64,000 nucleotides of DNA, taken from the NCBI GenBank assembly GCA_020848035.1, contig JADLAX010000088.1, forward strand, positions 1 through 64,000, in the 5' to 3' direction. The notes below the pieces were generated by a model. The model was not told the DNA's origin, made no database searches, and saw nothing but the letters and a program-made list of their open reading frames with translations. Position numbers and translations under genes: made by a program. Shown in pieces: positions 24,685-33,538 of this stretch. The stretch's first letter is position 1, and the number at the start of each line of letters is the position of its first letter. This DNA is from Anaerolineae bacterium. Its GTDB lineage: Bacteria; Chloroflexota; Anaerolineae; Promineifilales; Promineifilaceae.

Positions 24685-25251
24685 ATGCTTGACTTGTTTA
24701 GCGCCTTTGGTCTGGCGGGCAGCGCGGGTTTAAATGCTTACATTCCTCTGCTGCTGGTGGCCCTGACGGCGCGCTTCCCCCTGAACGATCCGCTGTTGAA
24801 CCTGGCCGAACCGTACAACATCATCGGCAGCTGGTGGGCCATTGGCATCATTGCCGTCCTGCTGGTGATTGAGATGTTGGTAGACAAGATTCCGGCCGTT
24901 GACACCGTCAACGATGTTATCCAAACATTTGTACGCCCCGCCGCCGGGGCGGTTTTGTTTGCCGCCAATGCGGACATCGTGACCAATGTGCATCCGGTGC
25001 TGGCGTTGGGCGCGGGGCTGGTGGTGGCGGGCGGGGTGCACGCCGTTAAGGGGGTGGCCCGGCCAGTGGTGACGGCCACGACGGCGGGCACCGGCAACTG
25101 GCTGGTGAGCCTGTTGGAAGACATTGTGGCCTTTTTTACGTCGCTTTTGGCTATTTTGTGGCCGATTTTTGGGGTCATTTTGCTGGTGGCTGTGCTGTTT
25201 TTTGGTTGGCGGCTGTACCGGCGGCGCAAGCGGCGCACCGCTTTCCGTTAA
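24685..25251 (+). CDS. DUF4126 membrane protein
   Basis: 188 residues, four to five helices. GLAGSAGLNAYIPLLLVALTARF at the N terminus and VDTVNDVIQTFVRPAAGAVLFAA in the middle are DUF4126 hallmarks; a basic tail (RRRKRRTAFR) ends in the cytoplasm. Function unknown. GGAG lies eight nt before ATG 24685; a TTG 12 nt upstream is less likely. Confidence 0.8.
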   Translation: MLDLFSAFGLAGSAGLNAYIPLLLVALTARFPLNDPLLNLAEPYNIIGSWWAIGIIAVLLVIEMLVDKIPAVDTVNDVIQTFVRPAAGAVLFAANADIVTNVHPVLALGAGLVVAGGVHAVKGVARPVVTATTAGTGNWLVSLLEDIVAFFTSLLAILWPIFGVILLVAVLFFGWRLYRRRKRRTAFR

Positions 25252-25378
25252 TCCCAGTGAAGGAGGTGGCTAATCGGATAAAGATTTCTATATTTTGAAA
25301 CCAATTTGATTCCTGTGTGTTTATTAGTTTGTTGTTGGCGATTTTGCGGAAAACAATCAATCCCTTTAGGAGGACTAC

Positions 25379-25927
25379 ATGTTAGACCGAATTATTGGCG
25401 TTTTGAAATTGGATGTAAATACCTATGAAGCCATCGAAGCCGATGAGGGCGCAACCTCGCAGGCGGCTATTGTGGTGGCGGTGGTTGCAATCGTTGGTGG
25501 CTTAATTGGAGGTGGAATTAGTGCCGCGATGGGCGGCAGTTTTCTGGGTAGTTTCTTGCGTCAGATGCTTGGCGCTTTTATTAGCTGGTTTATCTGGTCC
25601 GGTGTAACTTACTTTGTAGGCACCTCCATGTTTGGTGGCAAAGCTACCATGGGTGAAATGCTCCGTGTTTTGGGTTTTGCCCAGGCCCCTGGCATTTTGG
25701 GAATTATCCCGGTTTGTGGCTCTTTTGTGGGTTGGATTTGGACGCTGGCCTGTACGTTTATTGCTATTCGCCAGGGTCTGGACTTGGACAACAGTAAAGC
25801 AGCGATGACGGCTGTTGTCGCCTTCATTGCGGTGCTCATCGTGACCTTCATCATTGGCGCGATTTTGGCTGCTGTTGGTTTGACCGCAGGCGCGGGTCTG
25901 GGGGCGTTGCAAGGTTTGGGTGGATAA
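25379..25927 (+). CDS. YIP1 family membrane protein
   Basis: 182 residues. A short cytoplasmic N terminus (MLDRIIGVLKLDVNTYEAIEAD) is followed by five hydrophobic segments with the Yip1 pattern GVTYFVGTSMFGGKATMGEMLRVLGFAQAPGIL. Bacterial Yip1-domain proteins are of unknown function, possibly membrane organisation or transport. AGGAGG precedes ATG 25379. A terminator follows at 25956-25992. Confidence 0.8.
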   Translation: MLDRIIGVLKLDVNTYEAIEADEGATSQAAIVVAVVAIVGGLIGGGISAAMGGSFLGSFLRQMLGAFISWFIWSGVTYFVGTSMFGGKATMGEMLRVLGFAQAPGILGIIPVCGSFVGWIWTLACTFIAIRQGLDLDNSKAAMTAVVAFIAVLIVTFIIGAILAAVGLTAGAGLGALQGLGG

Positions 25928-25955
25928 TCACCCATTCTGAAATTGTTGTAAATGG

Positions 25956-25992
25956 AAAACGGCCGTTACCCACCTGGTAACGGCCGTTTTTT
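25956..25992 (+). terminator. Terminator whose stem is made of two ACGGCCGT palindromes
   Basis: AAAACGGCCGTTACC (25956-25970) pairs perfectly with 25976-25990, followed by a six-T run. Each arm contains a full ACGGCCGT, so the genome's abundant octamer has been used to build the stem. Confidence 0.8.
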
Positions 25993-26019
25993 GTTGCATT
26001 CTGGTGGGGGGGCGAGTGA

Positions 26020-26086
26020 AGGGGCGAGGCGACCGGAGTTGTGATTGGTCTGTTTGGCCGGGCCGAACCCCGGTCGCCTCGCCCCT
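26020..26086. repeat. Perfect 17-bp inverted repeat
   Basis: AGGGGCGAGGCGACCGG (26020-26036) is exactly complementary to 26070-26086, loop 33 nt. It lies between convergent Yip1 and dynamin-like genes, next to the terminator. Confidence 0.75.
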
Positions 26087-26098
26087 ACGGATCACCGA

Positions 26099-27862
26099 TT
26101 ACCGGCCACTGGCCTCGGCAATTTCTTTCAGGCGCAGCTGCGCTTGCAGGCCACTGATGTGCGCTTCCAGCTCCACCAGCTCGTCGCGCTGGGCGGAGAT
26201 CTTGTCGTTTTCGGCGCGGACGAAGCGGGCAAATGGGGCAATGGTATCTTCGATGCGCTGCGCACCGCGGCCCATTTCGCGGGTGAACTGCTCCGTCAGG
26301 CTGCTAACGAGTTTCTGGCGCAGGGTGGCCAGCTTCTCTTCCAGCTCGCGCTTGGCTTTGCGACGGCGGGCGGGCAAAATGAGTGCGCCGAGGGTGGCGA
26401 AGGCGATGCCCGCCACGATGCCCGTCACGTCCAGAAAGACCAGGTGCAGGCCGCCGGTGATGGCCAGGCCCAGCCCGGCCGCACCAGCCGCCCCGGCCAG
26501 CCCGGTACCAATCACCGCCGAGCGGGCCACTTCGGCCAGTTCGGCGGCTTCTTTGTCTTTGTCGAACGTCTCGACGGCCCGCTGCGTGGCCGCGCCGATG
26601 GAGGTGACCAGCCGGGCGCGGTCGTAGGCCAGGGTGCCTTCTTTGGGGCCAGACTGCCCGACCACGCGGTTGTCGTGGGCTTCTTTGCGCTGGGCCATGT
26701 GTTCGGCAACGGCCGTCCACTGGCGTAAATCCTGCTCCACCATCCAATCGACCAGCTCGCCTACGCGGTTTTCGATCTGCTTGGGCGTGTCGGCCACTAC
26801 CTTGGTCTCGAACGATTTTTCCAGGGCGCGGGAGCGCATCAAATCGGTGACGCGGCTGAAGCGGATCATCTCCTCAAAGAAGTCGTCGCCGCGCTTTTCC
26901 ATGGCGTAAAGGATGTTGTCGATTTCGCTGAGCCGCGCCTTGAAGTTGCGCTGCATGTCCTCGTCGTAGTAGAGCATTTGCCGCTCGATGTCGTCGAGCA
27001 GCTGGCGATCGTCTTGCAGGGAGGCGAGATCGGCTTCGCTGTGGCTGAGCTGTTTACGCACCAGTTTCAGGCCAACCCCCAACGGATTGAGCAGCTTGAG
27101 GCGGAAACGGCCGTCGTCGTCCAAGGTATCATGAATAAACTTTTCCAGCGGGTCGAAACCGCTGTGTGCCCAGAGCTGCGGCTGGCCCGCCTTGGCCCGC
27201 TGCGCCTGTTTGGCCGAGATGGGGAAGACGGCCGAAATTTCCCCCACCAAATTTTTAGCCGACTCCTTCACAAAGTTGATCACCTGGTTGAGCTCGCCTT
27301 CTTTGGTGAAAATGTCGGTTTTGTTCACCAGCAGCACGATCTTTTTGCCCCAGTCGCGAATTTGGGTCAGGAAGTGGCGCTCGCTTTCGCTAAACGGCCG
27401 ATCGGCCGAGGTGATGAACAGGACCAGGTCAGAGCGGGGGATAAATTCGGCCGTCAGCGCTTCGTGTTCGCGCAGGATGGCGTTGGTACCGGGTGTGTCC
27501 ACAATGCTGATCTTCTTGAGCATTTCGATGGGCGCAGTTTGCACCCAAACGCCCTTGTCGCCGGGCACCAGGTTGGTCAGTTCGCCGTACTTCAGCAGGT
27601 AAATCTGGCTGGTGGTCGGGGTTACACCCTCGGTTTGCAGCTCCTGCCCTAAAAAGGCGTTGATGAAGGCCGACTTGCCCGAGTTGAACTCCCCGGCGAC
27701 CACCAGCAGGAAGAGGTCGTCGAGCTGGCGGATGGAGTCGGCCAGGGCGGCGCGATCTTCTTTGGCAGCGGCCGTTTCGCCCAGCAGGTCGCGCAGGTGG
27801 CCCAGGGTGTCGCGGGTGCGTTTGAGCAGTTCTTCCTGCTCGGTGTTTAGAATAGCGTCCAT
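26099..27862 (-). CDS. Bacterial dynamin-like GTPase
   Basis: 587 residues. GTPase motifs: G1 GEFNSGKSAFINAF (about 55-68), G2 Thr in GVTPTTSQI, G3 DTPGTN, G4 NKTD. A long helical stalk follows (residues about 240-430), then a hydrophobic hairpin (GTGLAGAAGAAGLGLAITGGLHLVFL...GIVAGIAFATLGALI, written here in two parts of about 450-500) that should insert in the membrane as a paddle, and a C-terminal coiled coil. It probably remodels or repairs membranes. Start: AGGA precedes ATG 27862; the longer frame upstream has no support. It is transcribed alone, away from the MerR gene. Confidence 0.85.
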   Translation of the reverse strand: MDAILNTEQEELLKRTRDTLGHLRDLLGETAAAKEDRAALADSIRQLDDLFLLVVAGEFNSGKSAFINAFLGQELQTEGVTPTTSQIYLLKYGELTNLVPGDKGVWVQTAPIEMLKKISIVDTPGTNAILREHEALTAEFIPRSDLVLFITSADRPFSESERHFLTQIRDWGKKIVLLVNKTDIFTKEGELNQVINFVKESAKNLVGEISAVFPISAKQAQRAKAGQPQLWAHSGFDPLEKFIHDTLDDDGRFRLKLLNPLGVGLKLVRKQLSHSEADLASLQDDRQLLDDIERQMLYYDEDMQRNFKARLSEIDNILYAMEKRGDDFFEEMIRFSRVTDLMRSRALEKSFETKVVADTPKQIENRVGELVDWMVEQDLRQWTAVAEHMAQRKEAHDNRVVGQSGPKEGTLAYDRARLVTSIGAATQRAVETFDKDKEAAELAEVARSAVIGTGLAGAAGAAGLGLAITGGLHLVFLDVTGIVAGIAFATLGALILPARRRKAKRELEEKLATLRQKLVSSLTEQFTREMGRGAQRIEDTIAPFARFVRAENDKISAQRDELVELEAHISGLQAQLRLKEIAEASGR

Positions 27863-28060
27863 AGTTTTCCTAAATTTTAGCCGCGCATGTCGCGGATTAT
27901 TTTGATAGTTAGACACCGCCGCTTGATGTATGACACAAAACGGCCGTACACCAATAACCTAAAAGCAGTCAATTGTCAGAAAAGTATAACATGGGGAATT
28001 GTGGGCACAAGCAAAAAGTTGCCTCGCCCTGACTTCAATCGGCCAATTTGCGGTTGCCCC

Positions 28061-28091
28061 TTGACTTCAAGCGCACTTGAACCGTTACAAT
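28061..28091 (+). promoter_or_regulatory. MerR-type promoter with 19-bp spacer and dyad operator
   Basis: TTGACT (28061-28066), exactly 19 bp, TACAAT (28086-28091). Between them lies the dyad TTCAAG-CGCA-CTTGAA (28066-28081). Overlong spacers with a central dyad are the hallmark of promoters activated by MerR regulators through DNA untwisting. It precedes the merR gene itself, so autoregulation is expected. Confidence 0.8.
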
Positions 28092-28132
28092 GGGGGCCTG
28101 TACGCCAAGCAAAAGCAAACCAGGAAACAAAC

Positions 28133-28504
28133 ATGATGGAAAAGTTATCCATTCAGCAAACCGCGCAACGAATGGGCGTTGCTCCGTCTACCTTACGCTA
28201 TTATGAAGAAATTGGCCTTTTGCCCGGTATTCAGCGCAACGGCAGCGGGCACCGTTTCTACGAAGAGCAAGATTTGGGCTGGATTTCCTGGATCAAGCTG
28301 CTGCGCAGCAGCGGCATGCCGATCGAAACGATCCGGGAATTTGTGGCCCTGACGCAATCGGGCCACGATTCGATTCCCGCCCGCTGCGAAATTCTGGATG
28401 CCCATCGCCAAAAAATCCGCGACCGGGTGGCGGAGCTGCAAGGGTTCCTAACCCGGCTCGATGACAAGCTGGACTTTTATCATGGGCTGATCGACAAGCC
28501 GTAA
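28133..28504 (+). CDS. MerR family transcriptional regulator
   Basis: 123 residues. The N-terminal winged helix MEKLSIQQTAQRMGVAPSTLRYYEEIGLLPG is followed by SGHRFYEEQDLGWISWIKLLRSSGMPIETIREFV and a coiled-coil dimerisation helix (about 80-115). There is no Cys-rich metal-binding loop, so it fits the AdhR/NmlR-like group that senses aldehydes or other small electrophiles, although the single conserved Cys region (PARCEIL) is the only sensor candidate. AGGA precedes the double ATG at 28133/28136. The next gene is an aldo/keto reductase 23 bp downstream, a likely target and operon partner. Confidence 0.9.
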   Translation: MMEKLSIQQTAQRMGVAPSTLRYYEEIGLLPGIQRNGSGHRFYEEQDLGWISWIKLLRSSGMPIETIREFVALTQSGHDSIPARCEILDAHRQKIRDRVAELQGFLTRLDDKLDFYHGLIDKP

Positions 28505-28527
28505 CTTTTTCCCGAAGGAGTCAACAA

Positions 28528-29580
28528 ATGAAATACACGACGTTAGGGCGCACTGGCGTTCAGGTGAGCCGCCTTTGTTTGGGCTGCATGAATTTTGGCG
28601 GCCGTACCTCGGCGGCAGAGGCCGAAGCCATCATAGCACAGGCCATTGACCAGGGCATCAACTTCATCGACACGGCCAATGTGTATGGGCATGAGCCGGG
28701 CAATTACCGCCAGGGGCGAGGGCGCAGCGAAGAGATTGTGGGCGAGGCGCTGCATGCCAGCGGCCAACGCGCTCAAATTATCCTGGCCACCAAAGCGCAT
28801 TATCCGATGCATGCTGCCCCCAACGGCGGTGGCAACAGTCGGCGGCACATCATTGAGCAGTGTCATGATTCACTGCGCAGGTTAAAGACCGACTGGATCG
28901 ACCTGTACCAGCTGCATGCGGCGGATACGGCCGTTCCCATCGACGAAACCCTGCGCGCTTTAGATGATTTGATTCGCGCGGGCAAGGTGCGCTACATTGG
29001 CACCAGCGGCTTTCCCGCCTGGAAGCTGCTGGAGGCGCTGTGGGTGGCCAAGGAATATGGCCTGAACCGGTTTGTGTGTGAACAGCCACCTTACAACTTG
29101 TTGGATCGCCGCATCGAGCGGGAGCTGCTGCCGCTGGCCCAGAGCTATGGGCTGGGTATCATCACCTGGGCACCGCTGGCGGGCGGCTTCTTAAGCGGTA
29201 AGTATCAACCGGATGCACCTGTACCGGACGATTCGCGTTTTAGTGAATTTTGGCAGGGATTTGGCCGGGAACATTATCGGCCGTCGGTATTTGCGGTGGT
29301 AGAGGCGGTAACGGCCGTTGCCCAGGCCAAAAATTGTTCTCTGGCCCAGCTGGCGCTGGCCTGGCAGCTGCATCAGCCAGGCATCACTGCCCCCATCATT
29401 GGTCCGCGCACGGCAGCCCAGCTAAACGATGCCTTGGGCGCACTGGCAGTTGAGCTGACCGCCGCAGATCTGGCTCACCTGGATGCCGCCGCGCGCCCCA
29501 CGCAGTTTGTGGTGTCCTACTACGGCGGCGAGACGGAAATTTGGGCCGGTTGGCAGCCAACCCAGTTTCGCTGGTTGTAG
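28528..29580 (+). CDS. Aldo/keto reductase
   Basis: 350 residues, (beta/alpha)8 fold of the AKR superfamily. Catalytic tetrad: Asp and Tyr in FIDTANVYGHE, Lys in ILATKAHY, His in DLYQLHAADT. NADP-binding C-terminal segment APIIGPRTAAQLNDALGAL. It should reduce aldehydes or ketones with NADPH in the cytosol. GGAG precedes ATG 28528. Being behind a MerR regulator with a MerR-type promoter, it is probably induced by a reactive carbonyl. Confidence 0.9.
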   Translation: MKYTTLGRTGVQVSRLCLGCMNFGGRTSAAEAEAIIAQAIDQGINFIDTANVYGHEPGNYRQGRGRSEEIVGEALHASGQRAQIILATKAHYPMHAAPNGGGNSRRHIIEQCHDSLRRLKTDWIDLYQLHAADTAVPIDETLRALDDLIRAGKVRYIGTSGFPAWKLLEALWVAKEYGLNRFVCEQPPYNLLDRRIERELLPLAQSYGLGIITWAPLAGGFLSGKYQPDAPVPDDSRFSEFWQGFGREHYRPSVFAVVEAVTAVAQAKNCSLAQLALAWQLHQPGITAPIIGPRTAAQLNDALGALAVELTAADLAHLDAAARPTQFVVSYYGGETEIWAGWQPTQFRWL

Positions 29581-29581
29581 C

Positions 29582-29628
29582 GTAGAGACGTTGCAATGCA
29601 ACGTCTCTACGCATTGCAACGTCTCTAC
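29582..29628. repeat. Hairpin family TAGAGACGTTGCA (copy 2)
   Basis: GTAGAGACGTTGC (29582-29594) pairs perfectly with 29598-29610, and a third inverted half copy follows (29616-29628). It lies between the convergent aldo/keto reductase and uvrB genes, and shares its sequence with the hairpin at 16360-16388. Confidence 0.8.
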
Positions 29629-31691
29629 TAAAAACCCGCCTCGTCTAACCGGCGCAGACGCTCCCATTCGGGCATGTCGCCATCGGCCCCGGCTTCTTTG
29701 AGTACCATAATCTGGCGCAGCTCGACGATCTGGTCGCGCAGCTGGGCCGCTTTTTCAAACTCCAGGGCTTGTGCGGCCGTTTTCATCTGCTTTTCCAGCT
29801 CGGTGATCATCTTGTGCAGCTCGGCTTTGGGCAAATCGGCCGTGGTGGTGTAGATGCCCTTGCCTTCGGCCACCGCCATCTCCTCTTTGTAATGCTCGGA
29901 AATGTCGTCCGTCAGATCGCGCACCGCTTTACGGATACTCCTGGGCTCGATGCCGTGCGCCTCGTTGTAGGCCATCTGCCGCTCGCGCCGCTCGTTGGTG
30001 GTGTCAATCGCTGCCTGCATGGAGCGGGTAACGTGGTCGGCGTACATGATCACCTTACCTTCCACATGCCGCGCCGCCCGGCCAATCGTCTGCGTCAGCG
30101 ACGTTTCGGAGCGCAAAAAGCCTTCCTTGTCGGCGTCCAAAATGGCCACCAGCGACACTTCGGGCAGGTCCAACCCTTCACGCAGCAGGTTGATGCCGAC
30201 GACCACGTCAAACACACCCATGCGCAAATCGCGCAAAATTTCGGTGCGTTCAATCGTGTGTACTTCGGAGTGCAGGTAGTGAACCTTGATGCCCATTTCC
30301 AGCAGGTAGTCGCTTAAATCTTCGGCCATGCGTTTGGTGAGGGTAGTCACCAACACACGCTCGCCGCGCCCGGTGCGCTGGCGGATTTCGCCCAGCAGGT
30401 CATCGACCTGGCCTTTGGCGCTGCGCACCTCCACTTCGGGATCCAAGATGCCGGTGGGGCGGATGACCTGGTGCACAATCTGGTCGGAATGCTCCAGCTC
30501 GTACGGCCCCGGCGTGGCGCTGGTGCAAATCACCTGGTTGATGCGCTGGTCAAACTCATCGAAGTTTAACGGCCGATTATCCAACGCACTGGGCAGGCGG
30601 AAGCCGTAATCCACCAAGGTTACCTTGCGACTGCGATCCCCGGCGTACATACCGCGCACCTGGGGAATGGTCATGTGGCTTTCATCCAGAATGAGCAGGT
30701 AGTTGGCCGGAAAGTAATCCATCAGCGTCCAGGGCGGTTCGCCCTCTTTGCGCTGGTCCAGGTGACGGCTGTAATTTTCAATGCCGGAAGTGAAGCCGAT
30801 TTCACGCAGCATTTCCAGGTCGTAGCTGGCGCGCTGCTCGATGCGCTGCGCTTCCAGCAGCATCTTTTTCTCTTTGAAAAAGGCGATGCGCTCATTCAGC
30901 TCCTCTTCGATGTCGTTGATGGCCTGGGACAGCTTGGCCTCATCGGTGACAAATTCGCGGGCGGGGAAAACGTCGATTTTGGCCATGTCCAGCAGCACTT
31001 CGCCGGTCAGGGCGTCAAATTCGCTGATGCGCTCGACCTCGTCGCCCCAGAACTCGACGGAGTAGGCGGTTTCGGCGTAAGCGGGGAAGATTTGCAAGGT
31101 GTCGCCGCGCACGCGGAAGGTGCCGCGCCGCAGTTCCAAATCGTTGCGGTCGTACTGGATGGTGACCAGGTTGCGCAGCAGCGTGTCGCGCCGGTACGTT
31201 TTGCCGCGCTCGATTTCGACGGTAACTTTGCCCCAGGCATCGGGGCTGCCAATGCCGTAAATGCAGGAGACGGAAGCGACGATGACCACATCCTTGCGGC
31301 TCATCAGGTTGGCCATTGTTTGCAGGCGTAAACGGCCGATTTCCTCATTGATCTGCGTCTCTTTTTCGATGAACAGGTCGTGGCGCGGTACGTACGCTTC
31401 GGGCTGGTAGTAGTCGTAGTAGCTGACGAAGTAGGAGACGGCGTTTTTGGGGAAAAATTCGCGAAACTCGCTGTAGAGCTGGGCGGCCAGGGTTTTGTTG
31501 TGGGCGATGACCAGGGTCGGCTTTTGCGTTTGCTGAATGACGTTGGCCATGGTGAACGTCTTGCCGGTGCCGGTGGCGCCGAGCAGCGTCTGGAAGCGGT
31601 CGCCGCGCTCCAGCCCCTCGACGAGCTTCTCGATGGCCACGGGCTGGTCGCCTGTGGGCACAAATTCAGATGCAATTTGGAACTGAGGCAT
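29628..31691 (-). CDS. uvrB: Excinuclease ABC subunit B
   Basis: 687 residues, full length. Walker A GATGTGKT (about 38-45), the beta-hairpin [12 protein letters not shown] (about 90-102), Walker B ILDESH, helicase motifs ([29 protein letters not shown]) and a C-terminal UVR domain ([20 protein letters not shown]) that contacts UvrC. It verifies DNA damage and loads the nuclease in nucleotide excision repair. AGAGGAA precedes ATG 31691. The gene has no full ACGGCCGT but several one-base variants. Confidence 0.96.
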   Translation of the reverse strand: MPQFQIASEFVPTGDQPVAIEKLVEGLERGDRFQTLLGATGTGKTFTMANVIQQTQKPTLVIAHNKTLAAQLYSEFREFFPKNAVSYFVSYYDYYQPEAYVPRHDLFIEKETQINEEIGRLRLQTMANLMSRKDVVIVASVSCIYGIGSPDAWGKVTVEIERGKTYRRDTLLRNLVTIQYDRNDLELRRGTFRVRGDTLQIFPAYAETAYSVEFWGDEVERISEFDALTGEVLLDMAKIDVFPAREFVTDEAKLSQAINDIEEELNERIAFFKEKKMLLEAQRIEQRASYDLEMLREIGFTSGIENYSRHLDQRKEGEPPWTLMDYFPANYLLILDESHMTIPQVRGMYAGDRSRKVTLVDYGFRLPSALDNRPLNFDEFDQRINQVICTSATPGPYELEHSDQIVHQVIRPTGILDPEVEVRSAKGQVDDLLGEIRQRTGRGERVLVTTLTKRMAEDLSDYLLEMGIKVHYLHSEVHTIERTEILRDLRMGVFDVVVGINLLREGLDLPEVSLVAILDADKEGFLRSETSLTQTIGRAARHVEGKVIMYADHVTRSMQAAIDTTNERRERQMAYNEAHGIEPRSIRKAVRDLTDDISEHYKEEMAVAEGKGIYTTTADLPKAELHKMITELEKQMKTAAQALEFEKAAQLRDQIVELRQIMVLKEAGADGDMPEWERLRRLDEAGF

Positions 31692-32010
31692 AAGGTTCCT
31701 CTTTGTTTTGCCGCGGATTACGCGGATTGGCGCGGATGGCGCTCGCGGGTTTTTATCAGAACGGAAGTTCGTAATTCTACCACAGTTTTGTGGTGGCCAG
31801 AACGATTTTGGCGGGAATTTTAATGTTGGATGGCTAAATCACTATCTTACGTTTTTGCCACGGATTAACACGGATTCTCACGGATTTTAGCGTCTAATCG
31901 GTGCTAATTCGTGGAAATCCGTGGCCAAATTCTTCGGCAGAGGCAAAAGTGCATCGGTTCTGAAGCAGGTGGATGCCAACCTGCGCGGGCATGACAACTG
32001 GCAGTGTTGG
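31692..32010. repeat. Gap with CACGGATT/GCGGATT repeats
   Basis: Two repeat blocks: about 31712-31760 (GCGGATTACGCGGATTGGCGCGGAT) and about 31855-31925, where GCCACGGATT, two more CACGGATT units and an inverted AATCCGTGGC form an imperfect palindrome. Nothing coding or promoter-like was recognised in the remaining bases. Confidence 0.5.
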
Positions 32011-32838
32011 TTAGTCGTCCTGGCCGAAGTAGGCGTTCCAGGCGTCGAGGTCTTTGTCGCTGAGGTTGTGGGGGTTGGGGGATTTTTTCTTTTTGGCAGC
32101 TGGTTTACCAGCGGCTGGTTTGCTAGTCGCTGGTTTGCTGGTGGTTGGTTTGTTTGTGGCGGGTGGCTCTTCCTTCGGTTCGCGGCCGAAGAGGGTGAGC
32201 CATTCGCGTAGTTCTTCGTCGCTGAGTTCGGGATTTTCGCGATCGGTGGCGGCTGGGGGTTTAGGTGGGGCTGGTTCAGCCGCTTCAGGCTCTGGTTCTG
32301 GTTCGGGGATGGCGCGGGTGGGGGGTACGGGTTTGGGGCGGCGGCGCAGCGCTTTTTCATCGACAGGGCCAAACAGGTCCAGCCACTGGGCCACTTCGGC
32401 GTCGCTGATGACGGGGTCGTCGGCGGGGCTGGTGGGGCGAGATTGGCTGCGCTCGGCCCGGTCCGTGCTGAGGCGCAGGGCAAACTTGTCGCTGCGCTCG
32501 TGCTTCATTTGGCGCTGGTTGGCCGCGGCGATGATCGCCTGGTCGCTGGTAATCAGGACAAATTCGGGCGGATTTTTGACGCGGTTGATGCGGGCGATGA
32601 GAAGGGAATCGGCCGTTTTTCCTTCCGAAACAAAAATGACCTTTACCTGGGCATTGGAGAGGTTAACGTTGTGCCCGCCGGGGATGCCGCCGTCGAAGAA
32701 CACCGTTACCACGCGCTTGGCGGAAACGGCCGTCCACTGCCGCAGCTTCAACACGAGCTTAATTTCATCGTCTGGATCGCTCAGGTCGATGTCGGGCAGT
32801 TTGGCGATGAGGTTGTGGCCGTCGATAAGGTAGTGCAT
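32011..32838 (-). CDS. NYN (YacP/Rae1-like) ribonuclease with three C-terminal repeats
   Basis: 275 residues. The NYN nuclease fold (1-135) keeps the acidic motifs MHYLIDGHN, VTVFFDGGIPGG and VLITSD. YacP/Rae1 proteins are ribosome-linked mRNA endonucleases. The C-terminal half is disordered and Pro/Ala/Lys-rich and carries three copies of a motif S-D-x-[ED]-[VL]-x-x-W-[LN]-x-[LY]-F-G: ISDAEVAQWLDLFG, LSDEELREWLTLFG and LSDKDLDAWNAYFG at the very end. The repeated motif looks like a docking peptide. ATG 32838 is chosen because the fold starts there. Confidence 0.75.
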   Translation of the reverse strand: MHYLIDGHNLIAKLPDIDLSDPDDEIKLVLKLRQWTAVSAKRVVTVFFDGGIPGGHNVNLSNAQVKVIFVSEGKTADSLLIARINRVKNPPEFVLITSDQAIIAAANQRQMKHERSDKFALRLSTDRAERSQSRPTSPADDPVISDAEVAQWLDLFGPVDEKALRRRPKPVPPTRAIPEPEPEPEAAEPAPPKPPAATDRENPELSDEELREWLTLFGREPKEEPPATNKPTTSKPATSKPAAGKPAAKKKKSPNPHNLSDKDLDAWNAYFGQDD

Positions 32839-32852
32839 GAGATTGAGTGGGC

Positions 32853-32895
32853 AAGTTGCAGGTGGCAAGTTGCAGGTGGCACGTTGCAAGTGCTC
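32853..32895. repeat. Tandem GCAAGTTGCAGGTG words
   Basis: GGCAAGTTGCAGGT repeats about 2.5 times (32848-32891, TGGGCAAGTTGCAGGTGG / CAAGTTGCAGGTGGCACG / TTGCAAGTG). It lies just upstream of the NYN gene on its 5' side. Confidence 0.5.
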
Positions 32896-32946
32896 AAGTT
32901 AAGTTTTGAGGCTCTTTGATAAATTGTGTGCTTGATGAGCGCTTTT

Positions 32947-33006
32947 ATCAAAGATTTCGCAGATTGAATAGATTAAAAAATCTGGTAAATCTGCGAAATC
33001 TTTGAT
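32947..33006. repeat. Hairpin family ATCAAAGATTWCGCAGATT (copy 2)
   Basis: Perfect 19-bp arms (32947-32965 and 32988-33006); inside is a second small stem AGATT/AATCT. See the copy at 22282-22338: both arms carry the compensating change. Confidence 0.85.
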
Positions 33007-33081
33007 TATGAATTATGAAAGCACATGAATTGATATGACCCAGTTTTGAAGAGATATTTTAGCACGTGTGGCCGAAAGTGG

Positions 33082-33495
33082 TTATTGGGTGGTTTTGTCT
33101 CGTTCGCTCCACAAGGCCCAGCCGGTGAGCAGCGCACCGGTCAGCTCCCACACGGGCACGGTGAGGAATTTGAGCGGGGCCTGTTTTTTGAGAACGGCCG
33201 TGGTAAACACCACAAACGTCATCACGCGAAAGGGCACGGTCCAGGTGAAAAATTGGCGCACGTTCAGCAGGGCCGCCAGCATGTAGTAGATGCCCATGTT
33301 GGTTGAAGCCATCGACGAGGTCATGACAAAAACGGGGGTGTAATCGTGGTCAGCGCGGACCTGGGGGTCAACGGCCGTAAACCCCATCTGTTTGAGCAGG
33401 GTTTTGGGGTTCTTCAGACCAATGATTCCCAGAACAAAGGCCAGAAAACCAAAAATGAACATGGACCAACGGGCAGCATTTGGGCGTATTTTCAT
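33082..33495 (-). CDS. Four-helix small membrane protein
   Basis: 137 residues with hydrophobic helices at about 9-27, 55-75, 83-103 and 110-128. Sequence features: LKNPKTLLKQMGF and NMGIYYMLAALLNVRQFFTW. It resembles DUF4345-like small membrane proteins in layout but I cannot assign it. A -35 TTGACA is found at the right distance upstream. Function unknown. Confidence 0.6.
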   Translation of the reverse strand: MKIRPNAARWSMFIFGFLAFVLGIIGLKNPKTLLKQMGFTAVDPQVRADHDYTPVFVMTSSMASTNMGIYYMLAALLNVRQFFTWTVPFRVMTFVVFTTAVLKKQAPLKFLTVPVWELTGALLTGWALWSERDKTTQ

Positions 33496-33503
33496 GGCCC
33501 GTA

Positions 33504-33532
33504 ATTCTGCGCGGCTGGGGGCGAATTGTCAA
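33504..33532 (-). promoter_or_regulatory. Sigma70-like promoter, near-leaderless
   Basis: On the minus strand TTGACA (33532-33527), 17 bp, CAGAAT (33509-33504). The -10 ends eight nt before ATG 33495. Confidence 0.5.
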
Positions 33533-33538
33533 CCGGAT

